From the NCBI GenBank assembly GCA_937981665.1, contig CALJOJ010000098.1, positions 1 to 45,640 of the forward strand: 45,640 nucleotides of DNA. Direction: 5' to 3'. The DNA comes from an uncultured Rubritalea sp. Lineage in GTDB: Bacteria; Verrucomicrobiota; Verrucomicrobiia; Verrucomicrobiales; Akkermansiaceae. Made by a program: the position numbers and the translations under genes. Of the stretch, positions 19,457 through 28,352 are shown piece after piece. Below the pieces are notes generated by a model, which saw only the letters and a program-made list of their open reading frames with translations, was not told the DNA's origin and ran no database searches. The stretch's first letter is position 1, and every line of letters begins with the position of its first letter.

Positions 19457-19632
19457 GGGCACTTCTGGAAACTAGCGATGTTGATGCAAAAGAATAAAAC
19501 AAATATGGAACGAAGCTATGCGTAGGTTTATTCTTTTGCCAGAAGAGGCATATTTTGAACATACAAGCTTTGCTTGCAAACTTTCAAATCTAATAACAGA
19601 AACAGAACTATCGGAAGTTTTCAGCAGTTCCC
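19457..19632. mobile_element. MITE-like element, copy A (176 bp, TSD TTAA)
   Basis: The ends are imperfect terminal inverted repeats: GGGCACTTCTGGAAACT on the left and GGGAACTGCTGAAAACT read inward from the right. TTAA flanks both sides (19453-19456 and 19633-19636). There is no room for a transposase. A related, inverted copy lies at 40063-40282. The right-hand TTAA contains the stop codon of rnhC, so the insertion reaches the last base of that gene without altering it. Confidence 0.8.
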
Positions 19633-20562
19633 TTAAATCAACTTTGAGGTCTTAAAATGCATCTTTGCCACTTTCTCCAGCATCTCAACACCGTGAGTCG
19701 ACTTCATTTCCTTCGCTGCCTGAACCACATTATCACCAGCTCCCAATGGCATTTCTACACCACCCGCAGCACTCGCACGCTCTATCCAGCTGACAAATGC
19801 CTCACGAGCTAAAATAGAAGCCGCTGCCACCGCCACATCACTCTCTCCTTTCGTACGCTGAGTCAGATCAATGTGCGCTGCTGACTGCTCACGGCTGAGC
19901 ATTCCTTCTAGTAATTCCTTTCTGGCGAACTGATCACTCAGAGCATTAGGGCAACCTGGCTCTTTCTCAGCTAAGCTAGCGATGACCTTAGCGTGTCCCC
20001 ACGCAAGCAGTCGATTCAGGTTCCCAAATTTAGTATACAGCTCGTTATACTTCTCCGGCTTCAGCGAGATCACTTCCCACTTAAGCCCTGAAATCCCGCG
20101 GATAATATTAGAAAGCTTCTTAATCTTCGCCGCACTAGAGATCCGCTTACTATCCATAATGCCTTTATCTAACAACTCACGCGCTATCTCTCTATTCACA
20201 TAAGCGCCAGCGATCACTAATGGCCCGAAAAAATCTCCTTTCCCACTCTCATCCACACCGAAATGCGGCTCGAACATCTCCGGCATCAGCACCTCTTCAT
20301 TACCCATTCTCGCTTCACCGATAATTTCCGGCTCCAGTACAAATTTCACAAAATCCTCAGTCCCCTTACCCTGCACCAGCACCTTTGGCCCCTTTTCATA
20401 CACAGTCACATTCACTACCCCTCCCCCTGCTGCCTGCTTTTTAGTAGCATGCCAGAGCGCCCACTGCTTTTGGCTAAACTCAAAGCCACGTTCCTCACAG
20501 ATCGTCTTCAGCTTAGGCACAGAAAGTGCGTCAATTACCGTTGTGTATGTATTCGTTGCCAT
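19633..20562 (-). CDS. rnhC: Ribonuclease HIII
   Basis: Cleaves the RNA strand of RNA-DNA hybrids. The type III signature FGVDESGKGDFFGPLVIAG (about residues 111-129) gives the first catalytic Asp and Glu; MDSKRISSAAKIKKL and the downstream Asp in GESDVAVAAASILAREAF complete the active site. The N-terminal ~100 residues form the TBP-like substrate-binding domain specific to RNase HIII. Length 309 aa is typical. Its stop is created or retained at the duplicated TTAA of the adjoining MITE. The class IV aminotransferase gene ends 9 bp upstream. Confidence 0.92.
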   Translation of the reverse strand: MATNTYTTVIDALSVPKLKTICEERGFEFSQKQWALWHATKKQAAGGGVVNVTVYEKGPKVLVQGKGTEDFVKFVLEPEIIGEARMGNEEVLMPEMFEPHFGVDESGKGDFFGPLVIAGAYVNREIARELLDKGIMDSKRISSAAKIKKLSNIIRGISGLKWEVISLKPEKYNELYTKFGNLNRLLAWGHAKVIASLAEKEPGCPNALSDQFARKELLEGMLSREQSAAHIDLTQRTKGESDVAVAAASILAREAFVSWIERASAAGGVEMPLGAGDNVVQAAKEMKSTHGVEMLEKVAKMHFKTSKLI

Positions 20563-20571
20563 CTTATTAAA

Positions 20572-21369
20572 TCATTCGCCGCCCTGCCCTAAAAGATACA
20601 AAGCCCTAGCAGCCATTGTGAGATCACCAGGACAAGACGGAATCTCTACCTGACCAATGCGCTTTACAGCCTGCACCCCTATCTGAGTGTTCGTGAGAAA
20701 CACCTCATCCGCATCTAAGAATTCTTCTAAAGTCACCGCTCTATCCTCCACCTCTATCCCCGCAGACATTACTCGCTGGATCAAGAGTTCACGCGTCACC
20801 CCTGGTAAACAGCCACTCTCTAGGTAGGGAGTGATCAAGACTCCATCTTTCACGAAGAAAACATTCGCAGTAGCTGCCTCAGCCACATTACCAACAGTAT
20901 TAAGAAATATCACCTCATCAGCATCATTTTGATGAGCTTCATGCAGAGCTAAGAAATTATCCGCATACGACCCACACTTTACTCCCGCTGTAAATCTACG
21001 TTCATTAAGAAGTGACTCACTCAAGATAACACTACAAGCCTCTGGACGCCCTTCCACTTCTTGCGCCTCTATCCAGTACAGTTCCCCCATCACAGTAATC
21101 CGCACCTTAGCGCGTTTCGCTAACAGACCACTCTCGCTCAGTAATAATCTAACAAGTCCGTCTAACCGATCAAAATCATCCAGCTCGAAACCTAGCCTAT
21201 CAAGCCCACTTTCCAAGCGTACAAGATGTAAGTCAAAGCCATCAATCTCACCATTCACAGCCAGCATCGTTTCAAACACACTCAAGCCAAGCTGCATGTC
21301 CTTATTCAGCATTGAGACATTTGCCTCAGTCGCATTCACAAGCTCACCGTTTACAATTAGTTTATCCAT
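20572..21369 (-). CDS. Class IV aminotransferase (aminodeoxychorismate lyase / BCAT fold)
   Basis: A PLP enzyme of fold type IV. It shows the N-terminal block NKDMQLGLSVFETMLAVNG, a Lys in GVKCGSYADNFLALHEA at the PLP-lysine position, and the C-terminal cofactor blocks DEVIFLNTVGNVAEAATANVF and LPGVTRELLI. At 265 aa it is closer to aminodeoxychorismate lyase (PabC, folate synthesis) or D-amino acid transaminase than to full-length IlvE. Function is therefore only assigned at class level. It sits between dus and rnhC in a same-strand run. Confidence 0.82.
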   Translation of the reverse strand: MDKLIVNGELVNATEANVSMLNKDMQLGLSVFETMLAVNGEIDGFDLHLVRLESGLDRLGFELDDFDRLDGLVRLLLSESGLLAKRAKVRITVMGELYWIEAQEVEGRPEACSVILSESLLNERRFTAGVKCGSYADNFLALHEAHQNDADEVIFLNTVGNVAEAATANVFFVKDGVLITPYLESGCLPGVTRELLIQRVMSAGIEVEDRAVTLEEFLDADEVFLTNTQIGVQAVKRIGQVEIPSCPGDLTMAARALYLLGQGGE

Positions 21370-21382
21370 TGTTCTGTTTAGT

Positions 21383-22444
21383 CTAATCTAGAAAGCTTTT
21401 AAAGCCACAGAATAACTTAGAATTCTCCGGCGGCAAATCAGGAAGAAGTTCGTCATTATCCATAAAAGTATCACAAATCTCAAAAAATCTCTGATCACTC
21501 CGCGCTCTGCGTATCCGATGCTCGAACTCAGCATCAACTCCCTGAGCGATGTAAATCATGTATTTCTTCATCTTGTTGACATGCTTCACTTCATCATACA
21601 CCACCCATTCCTTGGCTATTTCATGAAATAGTGAGTCAACATAACCGCGTAAGTCACGGCGGGTCGGCTGCATCACCTCATCACCAGCATAGCTCTGCCT
21701 GATCTGCTGAAAGATCCAGGGACTACGAATAGCTCCACGTCCCACCATCAAGCCGGCCGCCCCAGTACGCTTATGGTACGCGCGCCCCGTAGCCACATTC
21801 ACCACATTACCATTCGCCATCACTGGACACCTCATCAGATCTACCGCTGCCTTGACATATTCATCTCTAACAGGTGTCTGATATTTATCCTTCACTGTCC
21901 GCCCATGGATAGCCAAAGCATCTATTTCATGTCTCGCGAAAACATCTAAAATCGCGCAAAATTCATCCGCAGTCTCATAGCCTATCCTCGTCTTCACAGT
22001 AAACATCTTCCCCTTAGCGCTACACACCTCACGCATCGCACCTAGAATATCATTCACCTTATCTAAATTTCTCAACAAACCGCCACCTGCATCTTTCCTA
22101 CAGACAGTCGGAGCTGGACAGCCTAAATTAATATCCATCCCAGCCACATCATAATCTAACAAAATATTAGAATTTTTCACCAGACTGGGCACATCCATAC
22201 CTATCATCTGCGCAAACACTGGCCGACCAGTCTTATTCTCAGTGATCGACTTTAAAATCTTCTTCTCCGGAGTACTATCTGAGTGGACTCGAAAATACTC
22301 CGTCACGAAGTAATCTGGCCCACCACCATATTCAGCCACCACCCGCATAAAAGCGAGATCCGTAATGTCCTGCATAGGTGCGAGCGAAAGCACAGGCCCA
22401 TGAATGGGACTGTTATCTAGGTTTCTAATCTGCTCGCTAAGCAT
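21383..22444 (-). CDS. tRNA-dihydrouridine synthase
   Basis: An FMN enzyme that reduces uridine to dihydrouridine in tRNA D-loops or neighbouring positions. The barrel begins LSLAPMQDITDLAFMRV; the catalytic Cys lies in DINLGCPAPTVCRKDAGGGLL; FMN/substrate motifs FTVKTRIGY, IHGRTVKDKY, VMANGNV and GLMVGRGAIRSPWIF follow. The open frame extends to 22483, but the Met at 22444 (MLSEQIRNLD) begins the conserved part and is a more likely start. Which Dus subfamily it belongs to is not clear. It is divergent from the gene at 22580. Confidence 0.9.
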   Translation of the reverse strand: MLSEQIRNLDNSPIHGPVLSLAPMQDITDLAFMRVVAEYGGGPDYFVTEYFRVHSDSTPEKKILKSITENKTGRPVFAQMIGMDVPSLVKNSNILLDYDVAGMDINLGCPAPTVCRKDAGGGLLRNLDKVNDILGAMREVCSAKGKMFTVKTRIGYETADEFCAILDVFARHEIDALAIHGRTVKDKYQTPVRDEYVKAAVDLMRCPVMANGNVVNVATGRAYHKRTGAAGLMVGRGAIRSPWIFQQIRQSYAGDEVMQPTRRDLRGYVDSLFHEIAKEWVVYDEVKHVNKMKKYMIYIAQGVDAEFEHRIRRARSDQRFFEICDTFMDNDELLPDLPPENSKLFCGFKSFLD

Positions 22445-22579
22445 ACCCCCAATCAACAACGAGCATTCAGTATTGAACAGCAAAAAACCTTACCTGCATA
22501 AAAATTTTCACTACTAACCATATAATCCAGCCCGTTTATTCTTGTCACCATCATCCCGTTATCATTATATCTATGTTCT

Positions 22580-23023
22580 ATGTTAGAAATTAATTGCCCA
22601 GATTGCCTATCATCAAACATCCTAGAAGACCGCCAAGTCGATCGCGATATTAAGTGTACTACTTGTGGAGCCACATTTTTAGTAGAGCAATTCGTCGAAG
22701 AAGACCCAGAAAAAGAAGCGATCATCCATGATGCTGAGATTAAGGAAATCCTCATCACCACTGGACCTCCAAATTTCGAATACGAGCTGATCGATACTAT
22801 CATCGTGCTCGACACGCTCGATAAGAATTTCTTCCATAACTCTGAACCATCACTTGCATTTAATGGCGTGAAGAAAAAGCTCCGAGAAAGAGCCTTTAAA
22901 CAAGGTGCTGACGCTATCATCAATTCTCATTTTGATTACCGTATATCAGCAGGACACGGCATCTTTGGAGTCGTTCATGATCTCGAAATTTTCGCATACG
23001 GCACAATGGTTAAAAGGGTCTAA
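22580..23023 (+). CDS. Zinc-ribbon protein with YbjQ-like domain
   Basis: 147 aa, probably cytoplasmic. The first 35 residues form a four-cysteine zinc ribbon (CPDC ... CTTC). From about residue 55 the sequence (LITTGPPNFEYELIDTII ... LRERAFKQGADAIINSHFDY ... HDLEIFAYGTMVKRV) resembles the small YbjQ/DUF74 heavy-metal-binding-like domain, which forms pentameric rings. No function is established. It is a single gene followed by a terminator. Confidence 0.6.
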   Translation: MLEINCPDCLSSNILEDRQVDRDIKCTTCGATFLVEQFVEEDPEKEAIIHDAEIKEILITTGPPNFEYELIDTIIVLDTLDKNFFHNSEPSLAFNGVKKKLRERAFKQGADAIINSHFDYRISAGHGIFGVVHDLEIFAYGTMVKRV

Positions 23024-23091
23024 ATCGCTATTATAAAATCACTTAAGCTTTATCTATAAAGTTAGTAATTAGAGACTAGTTCAATTTCAAT

Positions 23092-23123
23092 GAGGCTTCA
23101 TCATGCGATGAAGTCTTTTTTTA
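23092..23123 (+). terminator. Rho-independent terminator
   Basis: The stem GGCTTCATC / GATGAAGTC (G-U pair) with loop ATGC is followed by a T-run, ending the zinc-ribbon gene. Confidence 0.85.
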
Positions 23124-23286
23124 AAACCAAATTGAATATTAAGGGTTATAATATAAGTAAGATCACCAAAAGACATATTAAAGAGTAACTACTTGCAAAC
23201 TGGAATATCCCTCCTTAAATTTAGAGCATCAAGATTGCTCCAATTAGTTTCTAACTAATAATCACTCTTTTTGTCCAAATCGGATC

Positions 23287-24699
23287 ATGCCAGTAAAACA
23301 CCAACAGCAGCTATTTTACAAAATATCCATCATCAGCGCCTTTCAGCTAATGTTGCCTTCCTGTGCATGGATGACTCCGGCTCAAGAAAGAATCGATAAA
23401 AACCGGGAGCAAATCAGTCAAGGTTTCCAAGATGAACTCATTCGTCAGAAAACTCGCAGTGATCAAGGACATCTTGATGTTTCATGGAATCAAGCATTGA
23501 CTAAAATGTATCTCAGTAATCCAAACTTGATTGCTGCAGACTTCCGCATAGTTGATGCCAAGAGTTCACAAAAGCAGGTATGGACTAATATGCGTCCCAG
23601 CCTCTCAGTCGGAGCTAGTGATAGCTTCACTCTTGATGATATTGGAGATGCTCTCACGGATACCACTTTCAGGATAAATAGCTTTCTCTCACTTGGTAAC
23701 TTACTCGACCTACCCAATACAATATACGAACGCAAGCTGACCTACATCGGCACTGAGCTCTCTGCGGAAAACTCAATGAGGCAAGAAGTCATCGCCTTAT
23801 ATAGACTTTTCCAACAACAGCGACTTCTTACGCTACAGAAAAAAGCAATCGATATCGAGGCTGAGCTAGTCAACGGTATTACAGACATAGAAGATGATGA
23901 GCTACTTGACCTTAAGCTCAATAACAAGAAAGCTAAAGATGATTGGAAAAAGGCTGACCAAGAATGGAAAGAAAAAGTGGGAGACTTCTTCATGGCTGGA
24001 TTTGACTCTATCAATCTACGCCCTGGTAACATCCCAGATATAACCTATGACCCGAGTGAACTAGACTTCTCTAACACAGACCGCTGGGGACTATTACAAC
24101 TCAACCTCTTAGCTCTTGAACAAATTGCAGAAAAAGGAAATTTCCTCGCCATTTACCTTCGCTATCTTCCTCGCTTTAGTGCATCAGTCTCAGCTCCAGC
24201 CCTCTTTAGTAGTACTTCCACTACAAGCTTCGATCCGGCACTCACACGTATCAGCCCATCTCTCTCATGGTCACTCGATACCCGAGGTACCATCGGTAGG
24301 CAGCTTGATCGGCTCAAAAGAGACACCCCAGTCAAAGAGTGGCGGAAAGACAAACGCTTACGTGGAGAAATAGAAAAACTAATCCAAGGCAAAAAAGCAC
24401 TTACCAAAGTCCAAGAAGAACTGCGGGATCTTCGCTCAGTAATGACAAGCTATCAAGAGATTGTCCTATCCGGACTCATTGATGATCATGAAATAGCGAT
24501 AAAAAACATGCGCAGACTCCGCGAACAAGAAGTCGCCCTAACTGCTAAAGAAATTGAGATCTGCTCAGCTTTCTGGCTGATCGATGAAGACCGCTGGAAG
24601 CCAATCACTAAGCAATGGCTAGCCACACGCGCAGATAGAACAAAAATCCGCAAAGATGCACAAAAAGACACACTCAAAAACTTTATCAAGAACAGGTAA
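23287..24699 (+). CDS. TolC-like outer-membrane efflux lipoprotein
   Basis: First gene of a four-gene exporter. It has a lipoprotein signal (LMLPSCAW, lipidated Cys about residue 26) and then two halves of long, charged helices, as in outer-membrane factors that form a trimeric channel-tunnel: helices around residues 155-240 and 345-430. Between them lie short strand-like segments (LRPSLSVGASDSF and PSLSWSLDTRG) that would form the barrel. Sequence similarity to canonical TolC is weak; the assignment rests on architecture and on the adaptor, ATPase and permease genes that follow. Length 470 aa is normal for the class. Confidence 0.7.
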   Translation: MPVKHQQQLFYKISIISAFQLMLPSCAWMTPAQERIDKNREQISQGFQDELIRQKTRSDQGHLDVSWNQALTKMYLSNPNLIAADFRIVDAKSSQKQVWTNMRPSLSVGASDSFTLDDIGDALTDTTFRINSFLSLGNLLDLPNTIYERKLTYIGTELSAENSMRQEVIALYRLFQQQRLLTLQKKAIDIEAELVNGITDIEDDELLDLKLNNKKAKDDWKKADQEWKEKVGDFFMAGFDSINLRPGNIPDITYDPSELDFSNTDRWGLLQLNLLALEQIAEKGNFLAIYLRYLPRFSASVSAPALFSSTSTTSFDPALTRISPSLSWSLDTRGTIGRQLDRLKRDTPVKEWRKDKRLRGEIEKLIQGKKALTKVQEELRDLRSVMTSYQEIVLSGLIDDHEIAIKNMRRLREQEVALTAKEIEICSAFWLIDEDRWKPITKQWLATRADRTKIRKDAQKDTLKNFIKNR

Positions 24700-24776
24700 G
24701 CCCTCGCTAGAATCCCACCGAATAAACGATCATTGTATTCTAGTAACTTATACTAAATACTAACCTAGTAATCAAT

Positions 24777-25961
24777 ATGAAATCTTTCTCAAAGCTCCTA
24801 CTCATCATTCCTGTCCTGACATGGACAAGCTGTGACAAAAGCACCACTGATACAACCCTCAGCATCGAAGAAACTGAGCCCGAAATTATCTGGGATTGGG
24901 AAAATTTTCCAAAATCTACCGAGCTAACACTCCGTAGTATGCCATGCTCTATCCAACCTAAGCAAACTTTTGAACTGAAATCAGAAGCTTCAGGGATAAT
25001 GACCTTCCTCATCACCGAAAAAGAAACCACGGTTATCAAGGATCAGCTCATTGCAAAAATGGATGTCGAATCTCTTGAAGAAGCCGAAGAACGCATAGAA
25101 TTAGGTAAAGAACAGCGCTTCTTAGAAGAACTCAAAACAAATGAGCTCGAGTTACCAGAACAGCGCAGAAAAGCAGAAGAAGAACTCTCTGAAGCTAAAC
25201 GTAAAGTGAAACTGCTGGAGAAAATCCTCAACAGCCCAGCAATGGCTGAAATTGCAAACGAGCTATTTCCTAGAATCGGTGACGTAGATAGTAAAGCACT
25301 TGAAAAAGCAAAAACTGAGTTAACTTTTCTTGAGAGAAAATTTGTCATTTTAGAAGATGTAGACAAGAAGCTCAGAAAAGCAGCACTTCGTCTACAAGAC
25401 ATGGATCTAGCTAAAAGTGAGCGTCAACACGAAGATGTCAAAGAAAGATCCCAGTACAAAGCTCCATTCGCTGGTGAACTCAGGCTTGAAGTAAACTACC
25501 TAGAAGGGCAGACAGAGTACACTGTTGGTTCACGTGAGACCATCGCTACCATCAATAACTACGAGGAAATTCACGCGCACGTTCAGGTCTTAAATGCAAA
25601 ATGGGCAAACCTAGAGCCAGAGCAAATCTATGTTCAGCTCAACGACAGAGACAAGACTATCATGAACTTTAACGATGACCGTATTGATAGAGATGAGAGA
25701 ACTAGAAAAGAAGAACGTAAGTTCATCTTCTCTATCCCTCTGGAAGAAAACGTATCTCTCAAACGTCTTTCTGGTACAGATATCCAAGGTGACCTCATCT
25801 ACAAACTTCCAGAGTCCTGCTATATCATCCCCAAATACGATCTATCACTCTACGCCCTGGGTAAGACGCAATCCCTCAAGTGGAAATCTATGGTAAAACA
25901 ACTATGGCCAGAAGCTGAAGTACTCGCTGAAGGAAGAAAGAACCTAGCGATCAAATTTTAA
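24777..25961 (+). CDS. Periplasmic adaptor (HlyD/MacA-like) lipoprotein
   Basis: Membrane-fusion protein that would join the ABC permease to the TolC-like channel. The lipobox is LTWTSC (Cys about residue 19). A barrel-sandwich half (FELKSEASGIMTFLITEKETTVIKDQ) leads to a long coiled coil (about residues 95-220), and the second half follows (YKAPFAGELRLEVNYLEGQ), then a beta-barrel domain. The order of domains is that of MacA/HlyD, although the C-terminal part is not one I recognise. It lies 77 bp after the channel gene and 22 bp before the ATPase gene. Confidence 0.78.
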   Translation: MKSFSKLLLIIPVLTWTSCDKSTTDTTLSIEETEPEIIWDWENFPKSTELTLRSMPCSIQPKQTFELKSEASGIMTFLITEKETTVIKDQLIAKMDVESLEEAEERIELGKEQRFLEELKTNELELPEQRRKAEEELSEAKRKVKLLEKILNSPAMAEIANELFPRIGDVDSKALEKAKTELTFLERKFVILEDVDKKLRKAALRLQDMDLAKSERQHEDVKERSQYKAPFAGELRLEVNYLEGQTEYTVGSRETIATINNYEEIHAHVQVLNAKWANLEPEQIYVQLNDRDKTIMNFNDDRIDRDERTRKEERKFIFSIPLEENVSLKRLSGTDIQGDLIYKLPESCYIIPKYDLSLYALGKTQSLKWKSMVKQLWPEAEVLAEGRKNLAIKF

Positions 25962-25983
25962 TTACCCCTAGAATACATCAAAC

Positions 25984-26655
25984 ATGCTATCCTGTGAAAA
26001 CCTCTACTACCGCTACGCGAGAAAAGCACCGTGGGTTTTAGAAGACTTTTCTCACGACTTCTCTGAGGGAGTGCACTTGATCAAGGGCTACTCAGGCTGT
26101 GGTAAATCTACCCTACTCAGAATCCTTGGCGGATACCTGAAGGAACAACGTGGTAAAGTACATGTGGATGGATATAAGAAAAATAATACCAAATACCAGA
26201 AGCAAGATCTAGGCTTTGTATTTCAACAACTCAATCTCCTCCCGCTCGCCAGTGTGCAGAGAAACCTTCACCTAGCTGCCTCACTCGCAGGTATTTCTAG
26301 AAAAATTCGTAACAAGAACATTGATACATACCTTAAACACCTTGGCCTCTTAGATTTTAAAAAACGACTCCCTAGATCTATGTCAGGGGGACAACAACAG
26401 CGAGCCACCATCGCACGAGCTCTTATCAAAGAGCCTAAAGTACTCCTGCTAGATGAACCCACCTCTGGACTCGATGACCTCAATACTGAGATCATTATCA
26501 ACGTTCTCAAAAATTTTGTAAATGAAGGCAACCGAGTCGCCATCATTTGCACCCATGACTCAAGACTCGATAAAGTAGCTGATGATATCCTTGATTTTAA
26601 CCGCTTCCTACCTATGGAAAGACACTTGGAAGCGCTGGCTGGAACAGCCGGGTAG
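25984..26655 (+). CDS. ABC transporter ATPase (LolD/MacB-type)
   Basis: Energises the exporter by ATP hydrolysis in the cytoplasm. Walker A is GYSGCGKST (about residues 36-44), the Q-loop is VFQQLNLLP, the signature is MSGGQQQR (about 134), Walker B is VLLLDEP (about 157) and the H-loop is ICTHD (about 194). At 223 aa it is a stand-alone subunit, with no fused permease as in MacB. The stop lies inside the next gene: the two reading frames overlap by 74 nt, implying coupled translation. Confidence 0.93.
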   Translation: MLSCENLYYRYARKAPWVLEDFSHDFSEGVHLIKGYSGCGKSTLLRILGGYLKEQRGKVHVDGYKKNNTKYQKQDLGFVFQQLNLLPLASVQRNLHLAASLAGISRKIRNKNIDTYLKHLGLLDFKKRLPRSMSGGQQQRATIARALIKEPKVLLLDEPTSGLDDLNTEIIINVLKNFVNEGNRVAIICTHDSRLDKVADDILDFNRFLPMERHLEALAGTAG

Positions 26656-27709
26656 TGTTCTCGCTCGCTCAGTAGTTACCATTATTATGGTCGCTCTATC
26701 AGTACTGCTTCTAGTTGGATTTAGAATGCAGATAGATAAACTGCGCTCAGAAGTGGACAGATTTGGTTTAGATAACCTACTCGTCATTGAGACTGTCACC
26801 TCACAGGATGTGAGTCAGGGAATACCAACTGACCGCTTCCGCAGCCTTCATAAATGGGGAAAGCTCTTCACCGTCCGCAAGATGCTCACCTCAGCAAGAG
26901 GAAGTAATGGAGAGAATGCACAAGTTGTCACCTATTCAGATGATGATTTCAAAGGCCTGCTCCCCTATCTAAAAAGCAAACATGATATCTTCCTACTCAC
27001 TACTAAGTATCCCGAGGGCCTCGTCTTCGACTACGATATCGAAGGTCAGTCATTTACCTGTATAGCGCTTCATCCAGAACAAAAGATCACCCAGCTAATC
27101 CAAGAAGACACACTATTCCTTCCAGCTAGTTATCTGCCAGAGATCCAAGCACGTGGATTCTCCATGATTTACTATCTAGAGAGAGAAGCTCACTCCCCAT
27201 CTATCGAGATCTTAACAAAAGGAATTCAGTCAGTAATCAAAGCAGATGGTAATGGTAAAGTGGATATCAATAGCGCTGCCCCGATCAAGAAGAAACTAGA
27301 TAACCTAGAGCGACAGCAAAACTCGATGCGTGTCTGGCTGGCAGCAATCATGGGTGGAGCTATCGCCCTTATTTACGGTGTTCTTTCTATCCTAGAATTC
27401 CGTCAGAGCATGTATATCTCTGCCCTTTTAAAGAGCTTTGGCGTACCCAAACTAATGCTTGGCATTCGCTCCATTGTGGAAAACCTAATCATCGTAAACA
27501 TAGTCACAGTAAGTCTTATTTACGTCCTCTCAAAATACCACTCCATCATCTTCAAAGCTCTAAAAGTTAGTGGTGATGCAGATATCGACTCCCTCTACTG
27601 GGGACAAGAAACTCTCTGGATTCTAGCTGCTGCAAATATAGGCGTCATCATCAGCTCCATCCCAGTATTTCACGCTCTGAACAAACAGGTAGGCAACATC
27701 CTAGAATAA
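26582..27709 (+). CDS. ABC transporter permease (MacB/FtsX-type)
   Basis: 375 aa with the MacB/LolC topology: one helix near the N-terminus (about residues 28-50), a large periplasmic domain (about 51-245), then three helices near the C-terminus (about 250-272, 300-322 and 347-368). The start ATG at 26582 lies within the ATPase gene; no later start would keep the conserved N-terminal cytoplasmic segment, so the overlap seems real. With the preceding three genes it makes a complete ABC tripartite exporter. The substrate is unknown; envelope lipids, peptides or toxic compounds are the known possibilities for this class. Confidence 0.85.
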   Translation: MISLILTASYLWKDTWKRWLEQPGSVLARSVVTIIMVALSVLLLVGFRMQIDKLRSEVDRFGLDNLLVIETVTSQDVSQGIPTDRFRSLHKWGKLFTVRKMLTSARGSNGENAQVVTYSDDDFKGLLPYLKSKHDIFLLTTKYPEGLVFDYDIEGQSFTCIALHPEQKITQLIQEDTLFLPASYLPEIQARGFSMIYYLEREAHSPSIEILTKGIQSVIKADGNGKVDINSAAPIKKKLDNLERQQNSMRVWLAAIMGGAIALIYGVLSILEFRQSMYISALLKSFGVPKLMLGIRSIVENLIIVNIVTVSLIYVLSKYHSIIFKALKVSGDADIDSLYWGQETLWILAAANIGVIISSIPVFHALNKQVGNILE

Positions 27710-27713
27710 TAGT

Positions 27714-28226
27714 CTACCCCTCAGGATACTGCATACAATAGTTCAGCACGCACATACTTGTCGCAGTAGCCACATTGTAACTGTATGGTAGTCCCCAAAT
27801 AGGGATTTCCACCACTGCATCTAACAGCTCTAGACAATCTTCTGATAGTCCATCACGCTCAGCACCTATTACCAATACACACTTATGTGGGAACTGATAA
27901 TCTCCAAGCTTACTAGAATTAGTAGTCTGTTCTAGACCCACCAGTTTATAGCCATCCAGCTTCAACTTCTTTAACACAGGAACAAGGCTCCGCTTCACGG
28001 TAAGCTTCACATTTTCAGCTCCATCACGAGCTATCTTACTATTCACCTTAGCCGTCCCAGTAGCGATCACCTCAGTCACTCCACAGCAGCCAGCAGTACG
28101 CATGATCGTGGATAAATTCACATTGCTCCGTAACGGAGAACACGCTATAATCAAAGGACGCTCACACACTAACTCAGTCGGTGGCTTATGACGAATATGC
28201 TCAAACTTATACTGACCACTACCCAT
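27714..28226 (-). CDS. TrmH/SpoU-family RNA 2'-O-methyltransferase
   Basis: A SAM-dependent SPOUT (knotted) methyltransferase acting on tRNA or rRNA ribose. The family motifs are all visible: motif 1 as NVNLSTIMRTAGCCGVTEVI, motif 2 as VLVIGAERDGLSEDCLEL, and motif 3 as VEIPIWGLPYSYNVATATSMC. At 170 aa it is the short form without a substrate-binding extension. An upstream GTG at 28235 is possible, but the ATG at 28226 is preferred. It converges on the permease gene with 4 bp between the stops. Confidence 0.87.
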   Translation of the reverse strand: MGSGQYKFEHIRHKPPTELVCERPLIIACSPLRSNVNLSTIMRTAGCCGVTEVIATGTAKVNSKIARDGAENVKLTVKRSLVPVLKKLKLDGYKLVGLEQTTNSSKLGDYQFPHKCVLVIGAERDGLSEDCLELLDAVVEIPIWGLPYSYNVATATSMCVLNYCMQYPEG

Positions 28227-28352
28227 GAGTACCACCTACTATTCGCGGGTAGTCAGTACTATTATTTATATTCAACATTATAGAAAAAACTAGCCATAAT
28301 TTCCCCGAGCACAAGCACTGAGTATCTAATCTTCATAAGAGAGTAGTCCTAT

